A DNA stretch of 64,000 nucleotides from Lachnospiraceae bacterium (GCA_017527205.1 JAFXQK010000073.1:1-64000); one strand, 5' to 3'. Positions 33,860 to 42,812 are shown, counted from the first letter of the stretch. Translations and numbers: made by a program. The notes: generated by a model from the letters alone, not told the origin.

Positions 33860-34561
33860 TTAAAAAGCTTCTTTTTCAACGATGGAATAAAGGGCTTCCT
33901 TTAAGGCTTTTACGTTGCTTCTGCTGATCGGGAGAACAATGTCGCCTTCCATGGTGACATCGTTTTTCACAATCTTATTTACTTTGAGCAGGGAGATGAG
34001 ATAGCCCCTGTGAATGCGAAAGAAACCGTCATTACGGAGCTGTTCCTCGAAATCACCGATGTTGGCACGGACTAAGTGCTCATCAGTTAAGGTGTGGATC
34101 ATGACATGCTGATTTTGTGCCTCAAAGTAAACGATGTCCGCAACGTTAATGCGAAGTTCTTCACCGTCGGACTTTATCATGAGCTGACGCTTTCCGCTAT
34201 TTTTCTTCATGACATAGGAGAGTACTTCGCGTAACTTTTCTTCCTTGATGGGCTTTGTCGGGTATCGAAGGGCACTGACCTCATAGCCCTCGAGGGCGTA
34301 TTCCACGTGACTTGTGAGGAAAACAATAAACACGTCTTCACTGCGGTCACGAAGCCTTTTTGCGAGGGTGATGCCGTCCATGGCAGGCATCTCAATGTCC
34401 AGAAAAAGCACGTCATAGGGCTTGGCGTCAAAGCGCTCCAATAGCCTTCGACCATCGGAAAACGTATCAATAATTACGTCCATGCTGCCATAAATCTTAT
34501 CAATCGCATCACGGATCTGAAACCTAAATAAATCTTCATCATCACATATGGCAATTCGCAT
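33860..34561 (-). CDS. LytTR family response regulator
   Basis: 233 residues. The receiver domain (1-120) has acidic residues D8 and D9, phosphorylation site D55 in FLDIEMPAMDG, and K103-like KPIKEE. The C-terminal LytTR DNA-binding domain (about 135-230) includes VADIVYFEAQNQHVMIHT and FFRIHRGYLIS. It is divergent from the membrane gene and the GHKL kinase at 34731-36070, its probable partner. In the shared gap, ACAGTTGCA (34636) and ACAGATAAA (34659) could be direct-repeat LytTR sites 23 bp apart; this is weak. Confidence 0.9.
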   Translation of the reverse strand: MRIAICDDEDLFRFQIRDAIDKIYGSMDVIIDTFSDGRRLLERFDAKPYDVLFLDIEMPAMDGITLAKRLRDRSEDVFIVFLTSHVEYALEGYEVSALRYPTKPIKEEKLREVLSYVMKKNSGKRQLMIKSDGEELRINVADIVYFEAQNQHVMIHTLTDEHLVRANIGDFEEQLRNDGFFRIHRGYLISLLKVNKIVKNDVTMEGDIVLPISRSNVKALKEALYSIVEKEAF

Positions 34562-34677
34562 GGCGTCTCCTTTCCGGCGGAGATCAGGGGAGCATCAAAA
34601 CATAACCCTGCAACCGCTTCAGGTCATCGAGCGTTACAGTTGCATTTTAACAAATCTGACAGATAAAAACAAGATGA

Positions 34678-34707
34678 TTGACAAGGGATGCTTAAGGTGA
34701 GTACACT
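34678..34707 (+). promoter_or_regulatory. Promoter of the sensor-kinase unit
   Basis: TTGACA, 18-nt spacer, TACACT, just upstream of the AAGGGGG ribosome site. Confidence 0.55.
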
Positions 34708-34730
34708 AGGATAAGAAGGGGGTGTGGACA

Positions 34731-35126
34731 GTGACACAATTATACCAAATGTTACTCTTATTGTTGGGTAACCTTAATTTGTTACTTTTGATGTTTGCCG
34801 TCGTTTTGATTGCGACCTGTTTTTTGGGCAGGTCCATCGTAATCTCGAAAAAGTTTTTATTTGTTGGATTGGGAATCGTATTCCTTATGTTTGTGATACA
34901 GCGTCTTGAATACCCGATCTTTAAACTGATACATCCAGGCGTTTATGCGGGGCTTGTGCAGGATCCTACGAATGTCTCATTGATTCGTCAGTTTCAACGA
35001 TTTGAAGCCATTGCCAATACGATTTCCTCGATGGTGGCGTTTGTTTATGCATTTCTCTTTTTTCTGGCCTCCTATCAGGAAAAGAAGATACGGCGGGACA
35101 GATATATCAGGATTATGTCCGGGTGA
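34731..35126 (+). CDS. Small membrane protein, N-terminal part of split sensor
   Basis: 131 residues, GTG start 8 nt after AAGGGGG (a GTG at 34722 is an alternative). Three to four membrane helices (LLLLLGNLNLLLLMFAVVLI, KFLFVGLGIVFLMFVI, ISSMVAFVYAFLFFLASY) and a basic end KKIRRDRY. It overlaps the next gene by 4 bp (GTGA), and that gene starts inside a membrane segment. Together they look like one multi-helix sensor domain divided between two genes. Confidence 0.65.
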   Translation: MTQLYQMLLLLLGNLNLLLLMFAVVLIATCFLGRSIVISKKFLFVGLGIVFLMFVIQRLEYPIFKLIHPGVYAGLVQDPTNVSLIRQFQRFEAIANTISSMVAFVYAFLFFLASYQEKKIRRDRYIRIMSG

Positions 35127-36070
35127 ACACGGTGGTCGGCTTTTTCCTCTATGCGACGATCGTGGCGATCCTGTACTTTGGCTTCTATCGTAAAAAGATC
35201 TGTTACAATATTAAGCTACGGTATAAGATCCTTTTCGTAGCATGGATCATCCTTTTTCTTGTAGCTCCAGAATTACCCTTTGAGAATGAAGTGGATGATC
35301 TGATGGAGCGTTATCAGTATCTATGCTATAATATGGGAATTTTTATTCCACTGCTAGGCATCGTGGCACCGATCCTGCTTGTCATGAGGGTGTCGGCGAA
35401 GGACTTAAAGGAGAAAAATGAGGCGCAGGCTCGTTATCTTGCGGCGGAGCTGGAATACATTGAGAGGTACAAAAGTGCACAGACGCAGACACGCGCCTTC
35501 CGTCATGACGTCGTGAACAATCTGACGCTTGCAACCATGCTCTTGGAGCAGGGGAAGACAAAGGAGGCGAATGCGCACCTGCAGGAAATGCTCGGTAAGG
35601 TTCAGGGCCTTTCGCCCAAGTTTGTCACGGGAGATGAAATGCTTGACTGTATCGTGTCCATGAAGGCTGAGAAAATGCAGGACAAGGGAATTACCTTTTC
35701 AGCAGATGGCGTGGTGGATGGCGGTCTGCACATGAAGCCCATGGATACCTGTAGCATCTTTGCCAATGCTTTGGATAACGCAATCGAAGCGGCTTCGCTG
35801 ACAAATGTGCCGAAGGTGTCCATGAACATCAAACGCACGGAGAAATTCTTTGTCATCAACATTGAGAATTCGGCGCCTGGGAAGGTAGAATTGGAGAAGC
35901 TCTTTTCAGGAGAAGGGTATACCACCAAAAAGGACAAGGAGTATCATGGCTTTGGACTTCGTAACATCAAAAAGACCGTGGAAGAAAACGAGGGATTACT
36001 GCAGGCAAAATCGGGTGAGGACATGTTTGCCCTTTCCATTATGATTCCGAGAATGGCAAAGGCATCTTAA
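35123..36070 (+). CDS. GHKL-type sensor histidine kinase
   Basis: 315 residues from a GTG at 35123. Membrane helices at about 5-20, 32-45 and 66-90, then a coiled linker with the phospho-accepting FRHDVVNNL (H128), and a GHKL ATPase domain with NALDNAIEA (N box) and HGFGLRNI (G box). This is an HPK10-type quorum- or peptide-sensing kinase, and it pairs with the LytTR regulator encoded divergently. Its sensor has fewer helices than usual, the rest probably being in the overlapping upstream gene. Confidence 0.87.
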   Translation: MNTVVGFFLYATIVAILYFGFYRKKICYNIKLRYKILFVAWIILFLVAPELPFENEVDDLMERYQYLCYNMGIFIPLLGIVAPILLVMRVSAKDLKEKNEAQARYLAAELEYIERYKSAQTQTRAFRHDVVNNLTLATMLLEQGKTKEANAHLQEMLGKVQGLSPKFVTGDEMLDCIVSMKAEKMQDKGITFSADGVVDGGLHMKPMDTCSIFANALDNAIEAASLTNVPKVSMNIKRTEKFFVINIENSAPGKVELEKLFSGEGYTTKKDKEYHGFGLRNIKKTVEENEGLLQAKSGEDMFALSIMIPRMAKAS

Positions 36071-36153
36071 AGAGAAAGCAATTTATTCGCAAAAGCGGAT
36101 CTTTTGGAAAAAGGACAATGAGAAAAAATAATTGGATTGGAGGTATGACAGGA

Positions 36154-37206
36154 ATGGCAAAGGCAATTTCTGCTCCTTTTAAGAAGGGAGTAAATTTCAC
36201 AATTTGGCTGGAATATGGAAGCGTGGAGCAGAATCATGCGGACATGTTTACCAAGAAGGATTTTGAGAATGCAAAGTCGCTGGGATGTGACGTCATTCGA
36301 ATCCCTATTCATTTTGAAAAGTTTTGCTCGGAGGCGGATGGCTATCAGATTCCAAAGTTCTTGCTAGACGTCCTGGACAATGTCGCAGCATGGACGGAAG
36401 AGCTGGGAATGTATGCCATATTTGATTTCCACAATCGGACGGACGTAGATTCCTTTACGGCGACGGACGTAGAAAGGATCTTAAATCCCGTATGGACGCA
36501 GCTTGCAAAGAGGTATCGCGATCGGTCGGACTATTTGATTTATGAGCTGATGAACGAGCCGCACGGCATTGAGATCCCTGTTTGGAACGGGATCATTGAA
36601 AGACTTCATAAGCTTGTGAGATCCATTGATGACAAGCATTATATCATTGTCGGCGGAGCTGATTGGAACAGCTTTACGGGTATGAGAGCGTTGCCTGAGT
36701 TTCGGGATGACAAGGTGATTTATACGTTCCATTTCTATGATCCTCATACCTTTACGCATCAGGGCGCTCCCTGGTGCCACATGGAACGAGTGCGGGGAAT
36801 CCCCTTCCCCTATGATCCTGACAGGATGCCGCCCATGCCTGAGAATCCGACGGACGTGGAACGAAAGTGCTTCGAAGAGTATCCCGCGAAGGGAACGCTG
36901 GAAGAGGTGGAGAAGTTCTTTGATGAGTATGTTTCCTTCAGCCTGGAAAGAAAGGCACCCATCTACTGCGGCGAATTTGGATGCAGCGCTGCATGCGTAG
37001 ACCCTGCGGAGCGGGTACGCTGGTATGAGATCGTGACGAAGCTTTTGGAGGAGAGAGGGATCTCGCGTTCCAACTGGGATTATTATGGAGGGTTTGGTAT
37101 CTTTAACGTGAAACCTGGAAAGATGTTTGCAAAGCCCGCATTCCCGGAAGATCTGAATCTGGAGCTTCTAAAGGCCATGGGACTGACAATTCCGACGGGA
37201 AAATGA
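36154..37206 (+). CDS. Cytoplasmic glycoside hydrolase family 5 (cellulase-like)
   Basis: 350 residues from the ATG at 36154, 10 nt after GGAGG; an ATG at 36118 is a weaker alternative. A TIM-barrel GH5 pattern: FDFHNRTD, the acid/base YELMNEPHG (E135), HFYDPHTFTHQG, and nucleophile YCGEFGC (E274). GH5 enzymes cut beta-1,4 glucans, mannans or xylans with retention. There is no signal peptide, so it would act on imported oligosaccharides, as the GH120 enzyme in this window does. It is only 83 bp after the kinase gene, with no terminator between. Confidence 0.9.
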   Translation: MAKAISAPFKKGVNFTIWLEYGSVEQNHADMFTKKDFENAKSLGCDVIRIPIHFEKFCSEADGYQIPKFLLDVLDNVAAWTEELGMYAIFDFHNRTDVDSFTATDVERILNPVWTQLAKRYRDRSDYLIYELMNEPHGIEIPVWNGIIERLHKLVRSIDDKHYIIVGGADWNSFTGMRALPEFRDDKVIYTFHFYDPHTFTHQGAPWCHMERVRGIPFPYDPDRMPPMPENPTDVERKCFEEYPAKGTLEEVEKFFDEYVSFSLERKAPIYCGEFGCSAACVDPAERVRWYEIVTKLLEERGISRSNWDYYGGFGIFNVKPGKMFAKPAFPEDLNLELLKAMGLTIPTGK

Positions 37207-37251
37207 CAGAGAGAGGCACAAAGCGAGGGAATCCCGCAAAGGATATGACGG

Positions 37252-38484
37252 ATGAAAATGAAAAAATGGATGCTTGCGATGTGTGCGGTTGGATGGATGC
37301 TGAGCGTTTCTGCTTGTGAAGGGAAGCAGGCGGAGGATGGCATTTTGGAGAGTAGCATCATTGAGGAAACGGGGGCGACACTAAATCTCGGTGAAATAGA
37401 GACGGAAGCGGAGGATTTGGTGACTTACGAGGAGATCTGGTATTGTTTTAATGATTTGGATTTTGCCATAAAGCTTCCAAAGGATGTTGCGGTGCAACCG
37501 TTGGACGAGGGGGATCGGCACACGCTTTTTCTTGGAGAGAGCAAATCCCTAACCATAGAGCTGCGAGAGTGGGACAGAGTCAGTGATCCGTCGGAAGAAG
37601 CTCTGGCGGCACTCGTAAGCGAGGTTACTTCAGAAAAAACGGAGCTTCTTACCGTGAATGGGAAAACGCTTGTCAGGGTCAATTGGCCACATGGCGAGGT
37701 GAATTATTACCTTCTTGCCGTGAATGGTGATGCATATTCTCTTTGGATTACGCCTTACGTCATGAAGGATCCTAATGTTTATGAGAAGGTCAGAAGGATC
37801 GAGGAGAGCTTTTGCGGTCAGGAAGCCTTGACGAAGGAACAGGGCGGGGCGGAGGCTCCAGGAAAGGCAATGGATGGGACGGAGATCGTATCGATCGTCG
37901 GCCGCGAGCCTGAAGAGATCGACTACCATCTTTTGGTAGATAAAAAGCATCCCCTGCCGGAGGACTATGAAGAGAAGCTGGATTTGGTTTTGTGGGTAAA
38001 TTCCGTCGGTGACGAGGTTTGGGTGGAACGGACGGCCTATAAGGCGTATTTGGGTCTTAAGGAGGATGTGCTACAGAAGGACAGCATCGACCTGGATCTG
38101 GATTCGGCGTATCGCAGCGTTGCCTATCAGCAGGACATTTTGGAGCGCTTTACGGAAAAGTACGGCGCGGCCTATGCGGCGAGAACCGTTGCAACGCCCG
38201 GATATTCGGAGCATCACACAGGCCTCGCACTTGACCTCTATTTTCGGGTTGACGGCACGCAGGTTTATGAGAATGAGGATCTGGTGCAATATCCCGAGGT
38301 GTGGAAAAAGATCCATGCGCGGCTTGCGGAGCATGGATTTATCCTGCGGTATCCCGGGGGCAAGGACGGAACCATCGACTATACCTATGAGCCGTGGCAC
38401 ATTCGATATGTCGGTGTCGAAGCGGCAAAGGAAATCATGGCGCTCCCGAATCTTTCCTTTGAGGATTGGCTGGAACAACAGTAA
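37252..38484 (+). CDS. VanY-like D,D-carboxypeptidase lipoprotein
   Basis: 410 residues. Lipoprotein signal: KKWMLAMCAVGWMLSVSAC, with the lipid cysteine in VSAC. Then a region of about 200 residues with no clear family, then a VanY/D-Ala-D-Ala carboxypeptidase domain: SxHxxGxAxD is S319, H321, G324, A326, D328 and the second zinc site E380-PWH383 in YEPWHIRYV. This cuts the terminal D-Ala from cell-wall peptides outside the membrane. All zinc ligands are present. A terminator follows at 38492-38526. Confidence 0.9.
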   Translation: MKMKKWMLAMCAVGWMLSVSACEGKQAEDGILESSIIEETGATLNLGEIETEAEDLVTYEEIWYCFNDLDFAIKLPKDVAVQPLDEGDRHTLFLGESKSLTIELREWDRVSDPSEEALAALVSEVTSEKTELLTVNGKTLVRVNWPHGEVNYYLLAVNGDAYSLWITPYVMKDPNVYEKVRRIEESFCGQEALTKEQGGAEAPGKAMDGTEIVSIVGREPEEIDYHLLVDKKHPLPEDYEEKLDLVLWVNSVGDEVWVERTAYKAYLGLKEDVLQKDSIDLDLDSAYRSVAYQQDILERFTEKYGAAYAARTVATPGYSEHHTGLALDLYFRVDGTQVYENEDLVQYPEVWKKIHARLAEHGFILRYPGGKDGTIDYTYEPWHIRYVGVEAAKEIMALPNLSFEDWLEQQ

Positions 38485-38491
38485 TCATAGG

Positions 38492-38526
38492 ATCATCCTG
38501 TACGAGCTACAGGATGATTTTTATTT
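38492..38526 (+). terminator. Terminator of the VanY-like gene
   Basis: 11-bp stem ATCATCCTGTA / TACAGGATGAT, loop CGAGC, TTTTATTT tail. Confidence 0.8.
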
Positions 38527-38528
38527 CA

Positions 38529-38617
38529 TTGAAAATAAATTCAACAAAAGTATTGACAAATTGATTTTCCGGTATTATATTGAATACATAATCAATGAAC
38601 ACAAATTCAATATAATA
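38529..38617. promoter_or_regulatory. Operator region of the desaturase/TetR operon: two inverted repeats
   Basis: TTGAA-6 nt-TTCAA at 38529-38544 sits just upstream of the -35, and a perfect 13-bp repeat TATTATATTGAAT / ATTCAATATAATA with a 19-nt spacer (38573-38617) covers the -10 and start. The shared TTGAAT/ATTCAA motif suggests one regulator, probably the TetR encoded downstream. Confidence 0.6.
38553..38581 (+). promoter_or_regulatory. Promoter of the desaturase/TetR operon
   Basis: TTGACA, 17-nt spacer, TATATT. Confidence 0.75.
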
Positions 38618-38632
38618 ACGGAGGATAGAAAC

Positions 38633-40129
38633 ATGAATCAAAAAAGTAAGAAAAAGGTAATCGTCATTGGAGGCGGAATCGCAGGTTTATCCGCAGGAAT
38701 CTACGCATTGCTTTCGGGCTTTGAAGTCGATATTTATGAGAAAAATGCCATTCCGGGAGGGGAGTGCATTGGATGGAATCGAAAGGGATATCACATCGAT
38801 AATTGCATTCATTGGCTGACGGGAACGAAAAAGGGAACCGAGCTTTATGATGTCTGGGAGACGGTAGGAGCCCTTTCGGATGACACGGAATATGCAAAGC
38901 TGGATGCCTTCTACACCTCAACGCACGCAGGACAGAGCGCTACGCTTTGGAATGATCTTCAGCGCACGCAGAAGGAGTTGATCGAGATCGCACCGGAGGA
39001 CGAGGCGGAAATTCGCAAGTTTATTACTTATGTTGAGTATTCCAAACAGTGCCTTTTTCCTGCGAAAAAGCCCATGGAGACCTGGGGGATGAAGGACTAT
39101 ATTGAAATGGGTAAGAACATGATGGACTTCCCTAAGGTCATGAAGGAATTTGGAAAAATTTCGCTTGAGGAGTATGGAAAGAGATTTCATTCCCCGTTGC
39201 TGCAAAAGCTCATGTGTGACTACTTGCCGAAGGAGTACTGTGCCTATTCCTTTTTGGTATCCTATGCGACGATGGCTGATGGCAATGGAAACATCCCCAT
39301 GGGAGCTTCCCTTCAGATGTCCCTGCGCATGGAAAAGCGCTTTAAGGAGCTTGGAGGCAAGATTTTTTACAACAGCAGTATTGAGCGAATTATACTGGAG
39401 AAGAAGCGTTGTAAGGGCGTAGAGCTCTCGGATGGTACGATTGCAGAGGCGGATTATGTGATTCCGACGGTGGATGTTCACCTCCTGTTCAACAAGTTTT
39501 TACCGAAAGAATATATGCCCAAGGAGTTTCGCGAGGCCTATGCCGCTCCGAAGAAATATCCTGCGACAAGTGGATTTCAAGTTGCATTTGCAGTCAGCAT
39601 GGATTATGCTAAAGGGGAGACTGTATTTATTGACATGGATCCCATTAAGGTCGGCAATCGGACCTTTGACAGAATGTACGTCAAGGCCTATGGATATGAT
39701 CCCATCTTTATTAAGGACGGAAAGCAGGTGATCCAGACCTGCATTTCCCAGACGGATGAGGACTATGCGTATTGGAAGAGTCTTAGCAAAGAGGAATATA
39801 AGGCACTGAAGGAAACTTTGGTAAAACAGGTGGAGCAGAGAATTGTCAAGGCATTTCCCGAGCTTGCGGATGACATGGAATTTCTGGATGCCTGGACGCC
39901 GCTTACCTATGAAAGATATTGTAATGCCTATCATGGCAGCTACATGAGCTTTGTAACTACGCCTGCAGGCAAGCAGATTAAGATGAAGGGGAAGCTTAAG
40001 GGGATCGACAATTTATACGTGGCTGGACAGTGGACGAATTCTCCGGGAGGACTTCCCGTTGCGGTAGCCAGCGGAAAGTTTGCCGTTCAGAGAATCCTAA
40101 AGAGCCAAAAGAGAAGCATGGACATTTAA
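38633..40129 (+). CDS. Phytoene-desaturase-like FAD-dependent oxidoreductase
   Basis: 498 residues from the ATG at 38633 behind GGAGG. FAD-binding motif VIVIGGGIAGLSAGIYALLS (residues 9-28) with E at the end of the second strand (IYEKNAIPGGECIGW) and the C-terminal FAD motif YVAGQWTNSPGGLPVA. This is the CrtI/all-trans-retinol-saturase-like family of NAD(P)/FAD oxidoreductases acting on polyprenoid or fatty substrates. No carotenoid genes are nearby, so the substrate is open; a lipid is plausible. It is followed after 13 bp by a TetR gene, and the pair is probably induced by a ligand of the TetR. Confidence 0.85.
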   Translation: MNQKSKKKVIVIGGGIAGLSAGIYALLSGFEVDIYEKNAIPGGECIGWNRKGYHIDNCIHWLTGTKKGTELYDVWETVGALSDDTEYAKLDAFYTSTHAGQSATLWNDLQRTQKELIEIAPEDEAEIRKFITYVEYSKQCLFPAKKPMETWGMKDYIEMGKNMMDFPKVMKEFGKISLEEYGKRFHSPLLQKLMCDYLPKEYCAYSFLVSYATMADGNGNIPMGASLQMSLRMEKRFKELGGKIFYNSSIERIILEKKRCKGVELSDGTIAEADYVIPTVDVHLLFNKFLPKEYMPKEFREAYAAPKKYPATSGFQVAFAVSMDYAKGETVFIDMDPIKVGNRTFDRMYVKAYGYDPIFIKDGKQVIQTCISQTDEDYAYWKSLSKEEYKALKETLVKQVEQRIVKAFPELADDMEFLDAWTPLTYERYCNAYHGSYMSFVTTPAGKQIKMKGKLKGIDNLYVAGQWTNSPGGLPVAVASGKFAVQRILKSQKRSMDI

Positions 40130-40142
40130 GTGGAGAGAACAT

Positions 40143-40706
40143 ATGACGAGAAAAGAACAGAAGGAAGAGCGGAAAAAGGCGATCCTCATGACGGCGCTCA
40201 CCTTATTTGTGGAACGCGGATATTATGATACAAAAATCACGGACATCGCAGCTGCGGTGCCCATGAGCACGGGTCTGTTATTCCATTATTTTGAATCCAA
40301 AGAGGAGCTCCTGTTAGAACTTGTGAAAATGGGTGCCGCGGGGACCAAGATGGCCAGTCAGGAGACGGAGTATCCGCCAGAGATTTTTTTGACCGGGTTT
40401 TTACGCCAATTGTTTTCCTACGCAAAAGAACAGCCCTGGGTTTTCAACATGTTTGTTTTGATGGGGCAGGTTCGAAGGGCAGGAATGCCAGAGGACGCCA
40501 GGAACCTTGCACTTTCCGTGGATGCCGTGGACATGACGGCGAAGCTGATTGAGAAGGGACAAAAGGCAGGGGTATTTCATGAGGGTGATGCGGGCCTGAT
40601 GGCGAGGTGCTTTTGGGCATCCGTGCAGGGCATCATGGAAGAAATGGCCATGGATAAAAGCATGGAGGCGCCAAAGCCCGAGTGGATCATCGCCATGTTG
40701 AAATGA
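40143..40706 (+). CDS. TetR/AcrR family transcriptional regulator
   Basis: 187 residues. N-terminal HTH (residues about 8-55: KKAILMTALTLFVERGYYDT, KITDIAAAVPMSTGLLFHYF), then a helical ligand-binding domain with one tryptophan-rich stretch (EQPWVFNMFVLMGQ). GGAGAG precedes the start. It probably represses its own operon through the inverted repeats at 38529-38617. Confidence 0.9.
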   Translation: MTRKEQKEERKKAILMTALTLFVERGYYDTKITDIAAAVPMSTGLLFHYFESKEELLLELVKMGAAGTKMASQETEYPPEIFLTGFLRQLFSYAKEQPWVFNMFVLMGQVRRAGMPEDARNLALSVDAVDMTAKLIEKGQKAGVFHEGDAGLMARCFWASVQGIMEEMAMDKSMEAPKPEWIIAMLK

Positions 40707-40851
40707 CCAGATATAAGGCTGTTCCAGTGTTCGAGCTGTCAGTATGGATCAGGCATGCCGCATAAATGTCCTGCGGAAATGCGCAGGCAGTGAGACTGAG
40801 AAATGCGAACCTAATTTAAGACTAACATAACGGGAAGGGACGTGATTTGAC

Positions 40852-41859
40852 ATGGAAAACACGACTGTGGTAACGCAAAAAGACGGAGTGACGGGAACCC
40901 AATTAAAGCTTATCGCTTTAACGGCGATGTTTATTGATCATTTTGCGGCAGTCCTGCTTGAAAACTATTTGAATTGGGTGATTCCGTCTTTCTATGATGA
41001 AGAGAGCCAAAGAGTTTGGATGCAGGAAAACCAATATGTCCAATATTTAACGGCGCTTTATTATGTCATGCGACTCATTGGCAGGTTTGGATTTCCGCTG
41101 TTTGCGTTCTTGATCGTGGAGGGCTTTCAGTATACCCATAGCGTAAAAAAATATGCCATTAATCTTGGCATGTTTGCGTTGCTTTCAGAGCTTCCTTTTA
41201 ATCTTGGTTTTTCCAGTAAGCTTCTGGATTCAAGCTATCAGAATGTGTATTTTACCTTGTTTCTTGGCCTGATGAGTCTTGTCGGCATCTATTATTTTGA
41301 GGAAATAAAGAAGAACAGTGAAAGGCTGAAGCCCTTGTTTTATCTTGCGGCGCTGGCGGCTGGTCCCTTTATCGTGTTTGTAGTTCTGAGAGATTTTGAG
41401 ATCGTACGGGAATCCTTTCCCATCGAGGGGACGAGCTTTTATGTGGTCTTAGTGGCAGCAGGCGTCGTTACTTTTCTTTTGTTTTCTTTGTTGGGGATCA
41501 AATGGGATATGGCCGGGAAGAACCTGTTTACGGGTGTGATCTTGTCCTCTGCGATATGCGGTTTCGCGGCAGACTTTTTAAAAACTGATTACGGCGCAGG
41601 CGGCGTCCTGACCATTGTTATTTTGTATTTGCTGCGGAAAAAGAAGAAGCTGGCCTTTTCCATGGCATGCGTGGAACTTACGCTCCTTTCCGTCGCAGAA
41701 TTCACGACGTTCTTCATGCTGATTCCCATCGGAAAGTACAATGGTAAACGCGGCATGAAGCTCAACAAATATGTTTATTACGCATTTTATCCCGTACATC
41801 TGGGACTATTGTATTTAGTGACCTATTTGTTGGGATACACGGGGTTTGCGATCAGATAA
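40852..41859 (+). CDS. TraX family membrane protein
   Basis: 335 residues with eight to nine membrane helices. TraX-family pattern: GTQLKLIALTAMFIDHFAAV, YVMRLIGRFGFPLFAFLIVE, INLGMFALLSELPFNLGF. F-plasmid TraX N-acetylates pilin; chromosomal Firmicutes homologues are common and of unknown acyl target. The late helices resemble acyltransferase family 3. No conjugation genes lie nearby. The 145 bp before it contain small hairpins but no gene. Confidence 0.87.
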   Translation: MENTTVVTQKDGVTGTQLKLIALTAMFIDHFAAVLLENYLNWVIPSFYDEESQRVWMQENQYVQYLTALYYVMRLIGRFGFPLFAFLIVEGFQYTHSVKKYAINLGMFALLSELPFNLGFSSKLLDSSYQNVYFTLFLGLMSLVGIYYFEEIKKNSERLKPLFYLAALAAGPFIVFVVLRDFEIVRESFPIEGTSFYVVLVAAGVVTFLLFSLLGIKWDMAGKNLFTGVILSSAICGFAADFLKTDYGAGGVLTIVILYLLRKKKKLAFSMACVELTLLSVAEFTTFFMLIPIGKYNGKRGMKLNKYVYYAFYPVHLGLLYLVTYLLGYTGFAIR

Positions 41860-41887
41860 ATAATTCTGATTTTCGTGACGGTGACGT

Positions 41888-42295
41888 TCAAAGCAATTCT
41901 TTTAAGGCTTTTTGGAGGACCTGTGAGAAGTTGACATTGCGTTCCAGGGCAGCAGCATTCAGCCATGCGGGCAAGGTCACCGTACGATTGACGGCCTTTG
42001 TCTCATGGGCAAGACGGAGCGTAGGCATATAAACATCAATCAAAGTAGTCGTTTCATTATTTTCTAACGATAAGGCGGAGAGTTTCGAAGGCGCAGGAAT
42101 CTCTTCGTCATCTTCTTCTAATCCCAACATAGTGATCCCTAACAATTCACGAGCAGATTGCAATGCATCAGCATCATCCGTACCGCTGGTTGCGACATTT
42201 AGATCTGGAAATTCTACTGCGATTTCATTGCCTGAGCCGTAATAGGTGAAAATGGCAGGATAAACATATCGTTCAGGAAAAACATTCTTTTTCAT
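41888..42295 (-). CDS. hicB: HicB-like antitoxin
   Basis: 135 residues from the ATG at 42295; AGGAGG lies 13 nt before it, and an in-frame TTG at 42322 overlaps the hicA stop. The partial RNase-H-like fold (YVYPAIFTYYGSGNEIAVEF, PDLNVATSGTDDADALQSAR) precedes an Arc/MetJ-like C-terminus (NRTVTLPAWLNAAALERNVN). It neutralises HicA and represses the operon. It follows hicA, the usual order. Confidence 0.88.
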   Translation of the reverse strand: MKKNVFPERYVYPAIFTYYGSGNEIAVEFPDLNVATSGTDDADALQSARELLGITMLGLEEDDEEIPAPSKLSALSLENNETTTLIDVYMPTLRLAHETKAVNRTVTLPAWLNAAALERNVNFSQVLQKALKELL

Positions 42296-42318
42296 ATCGA
42301 ATTTAGAACCTCCTTGCT

Positions 42319-42516
42319 TCAAACAAGTTTTATGCCGGATTGGCTTTGAATGCTCTTTAGCGTTTTTATTGGGATATCATGGTCGGGATGCTTTACTGTG
42401 ACACGTCCCTTTTTGTATGGGTGTTTAAACTGATGATGACTGCCAACGACATTTACTTCATACCATCCATCATCTAATAGTAGCTTTAGGATTTCTCTAG
42501 ATGAATAACTTTTCAA
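42319..42516 (-). CDS. hicA: HicA-like mRNA interferase toxin
   Basis: 65 residues from a TTG at 42516 with AAAAGGAGG just upstream. HicA pattern: SSREILKLLLDDGWYEVNVV, GSHHQFKHP (with the catalytic histidine), and VTVKHPDHDIP. HicA cuts mRNA independently of translation. The product overlaps no other gene; the antitoxin follows. Confidence 0.88.
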   Translation of the reverse strand: MKSYSSREILKLLLDDGWYEVNVVGSHHQFKHPYKKGRVTVKHPDHDIPIKTLKSIQSQSGIKLV

Positions 42517-42530
42517 ACCTACCTCCTTTT

Positions 42531-42547
42531 TAATATGACACATATTA
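42531..42547. promoter_or_regulatory. HicAB operator palindrome
   Basis: Perfect 17-bp palindrome TAATATG-aca-CATATTA containing the minus-strand -10 (CATATT); the -35 TTGACA is 17 bp upstream (+ strand 42555-42560). It is a good candidate for HicB autoregulation. Confidence 0.7.
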
Positions 42548-42812
42548 TAGTATTTGTCAATGTGGGGTTATTTGCGCGAAATAGTATAGATAAAGATAAA
42601 ACAGTCAGAAATAATGATTGAATACATAATAAATATGATAATATTTATTGAAATTAATACACTAAAAAGGTATAGTAAAGATAGACGGTTTTTTGTGCCA
42701 AGCTAGTAAAAATAGGAACAGATAATTACATAAACAATAATTAAGGGAAGCTTATTGGACAATGAACACGGTATACTAGAAACATGCAGATCATCGGAAT
42801 AATGAATTTGGA

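Noticed and set aside
38009-38632. Upstream in-frame extension of the desaturase-like gene
   Set aside because: It lies antiparallel in sense to the VanY gene's codon use and has no ribosome site. The FAD motif begins just after the ATG at 38633, which has GGAGG.
40797-40851. TPP-riboswitch-like motifs CTGAGA, GAACCTAAT and AAGGGA in this order upstream of traX-like gene
   Set aside because: The pairing arms P2, P4 and P5 of a TPP aptamer do not form around them, and the gene is not a thiamine gene. Chance or a decayed copy is more likely.
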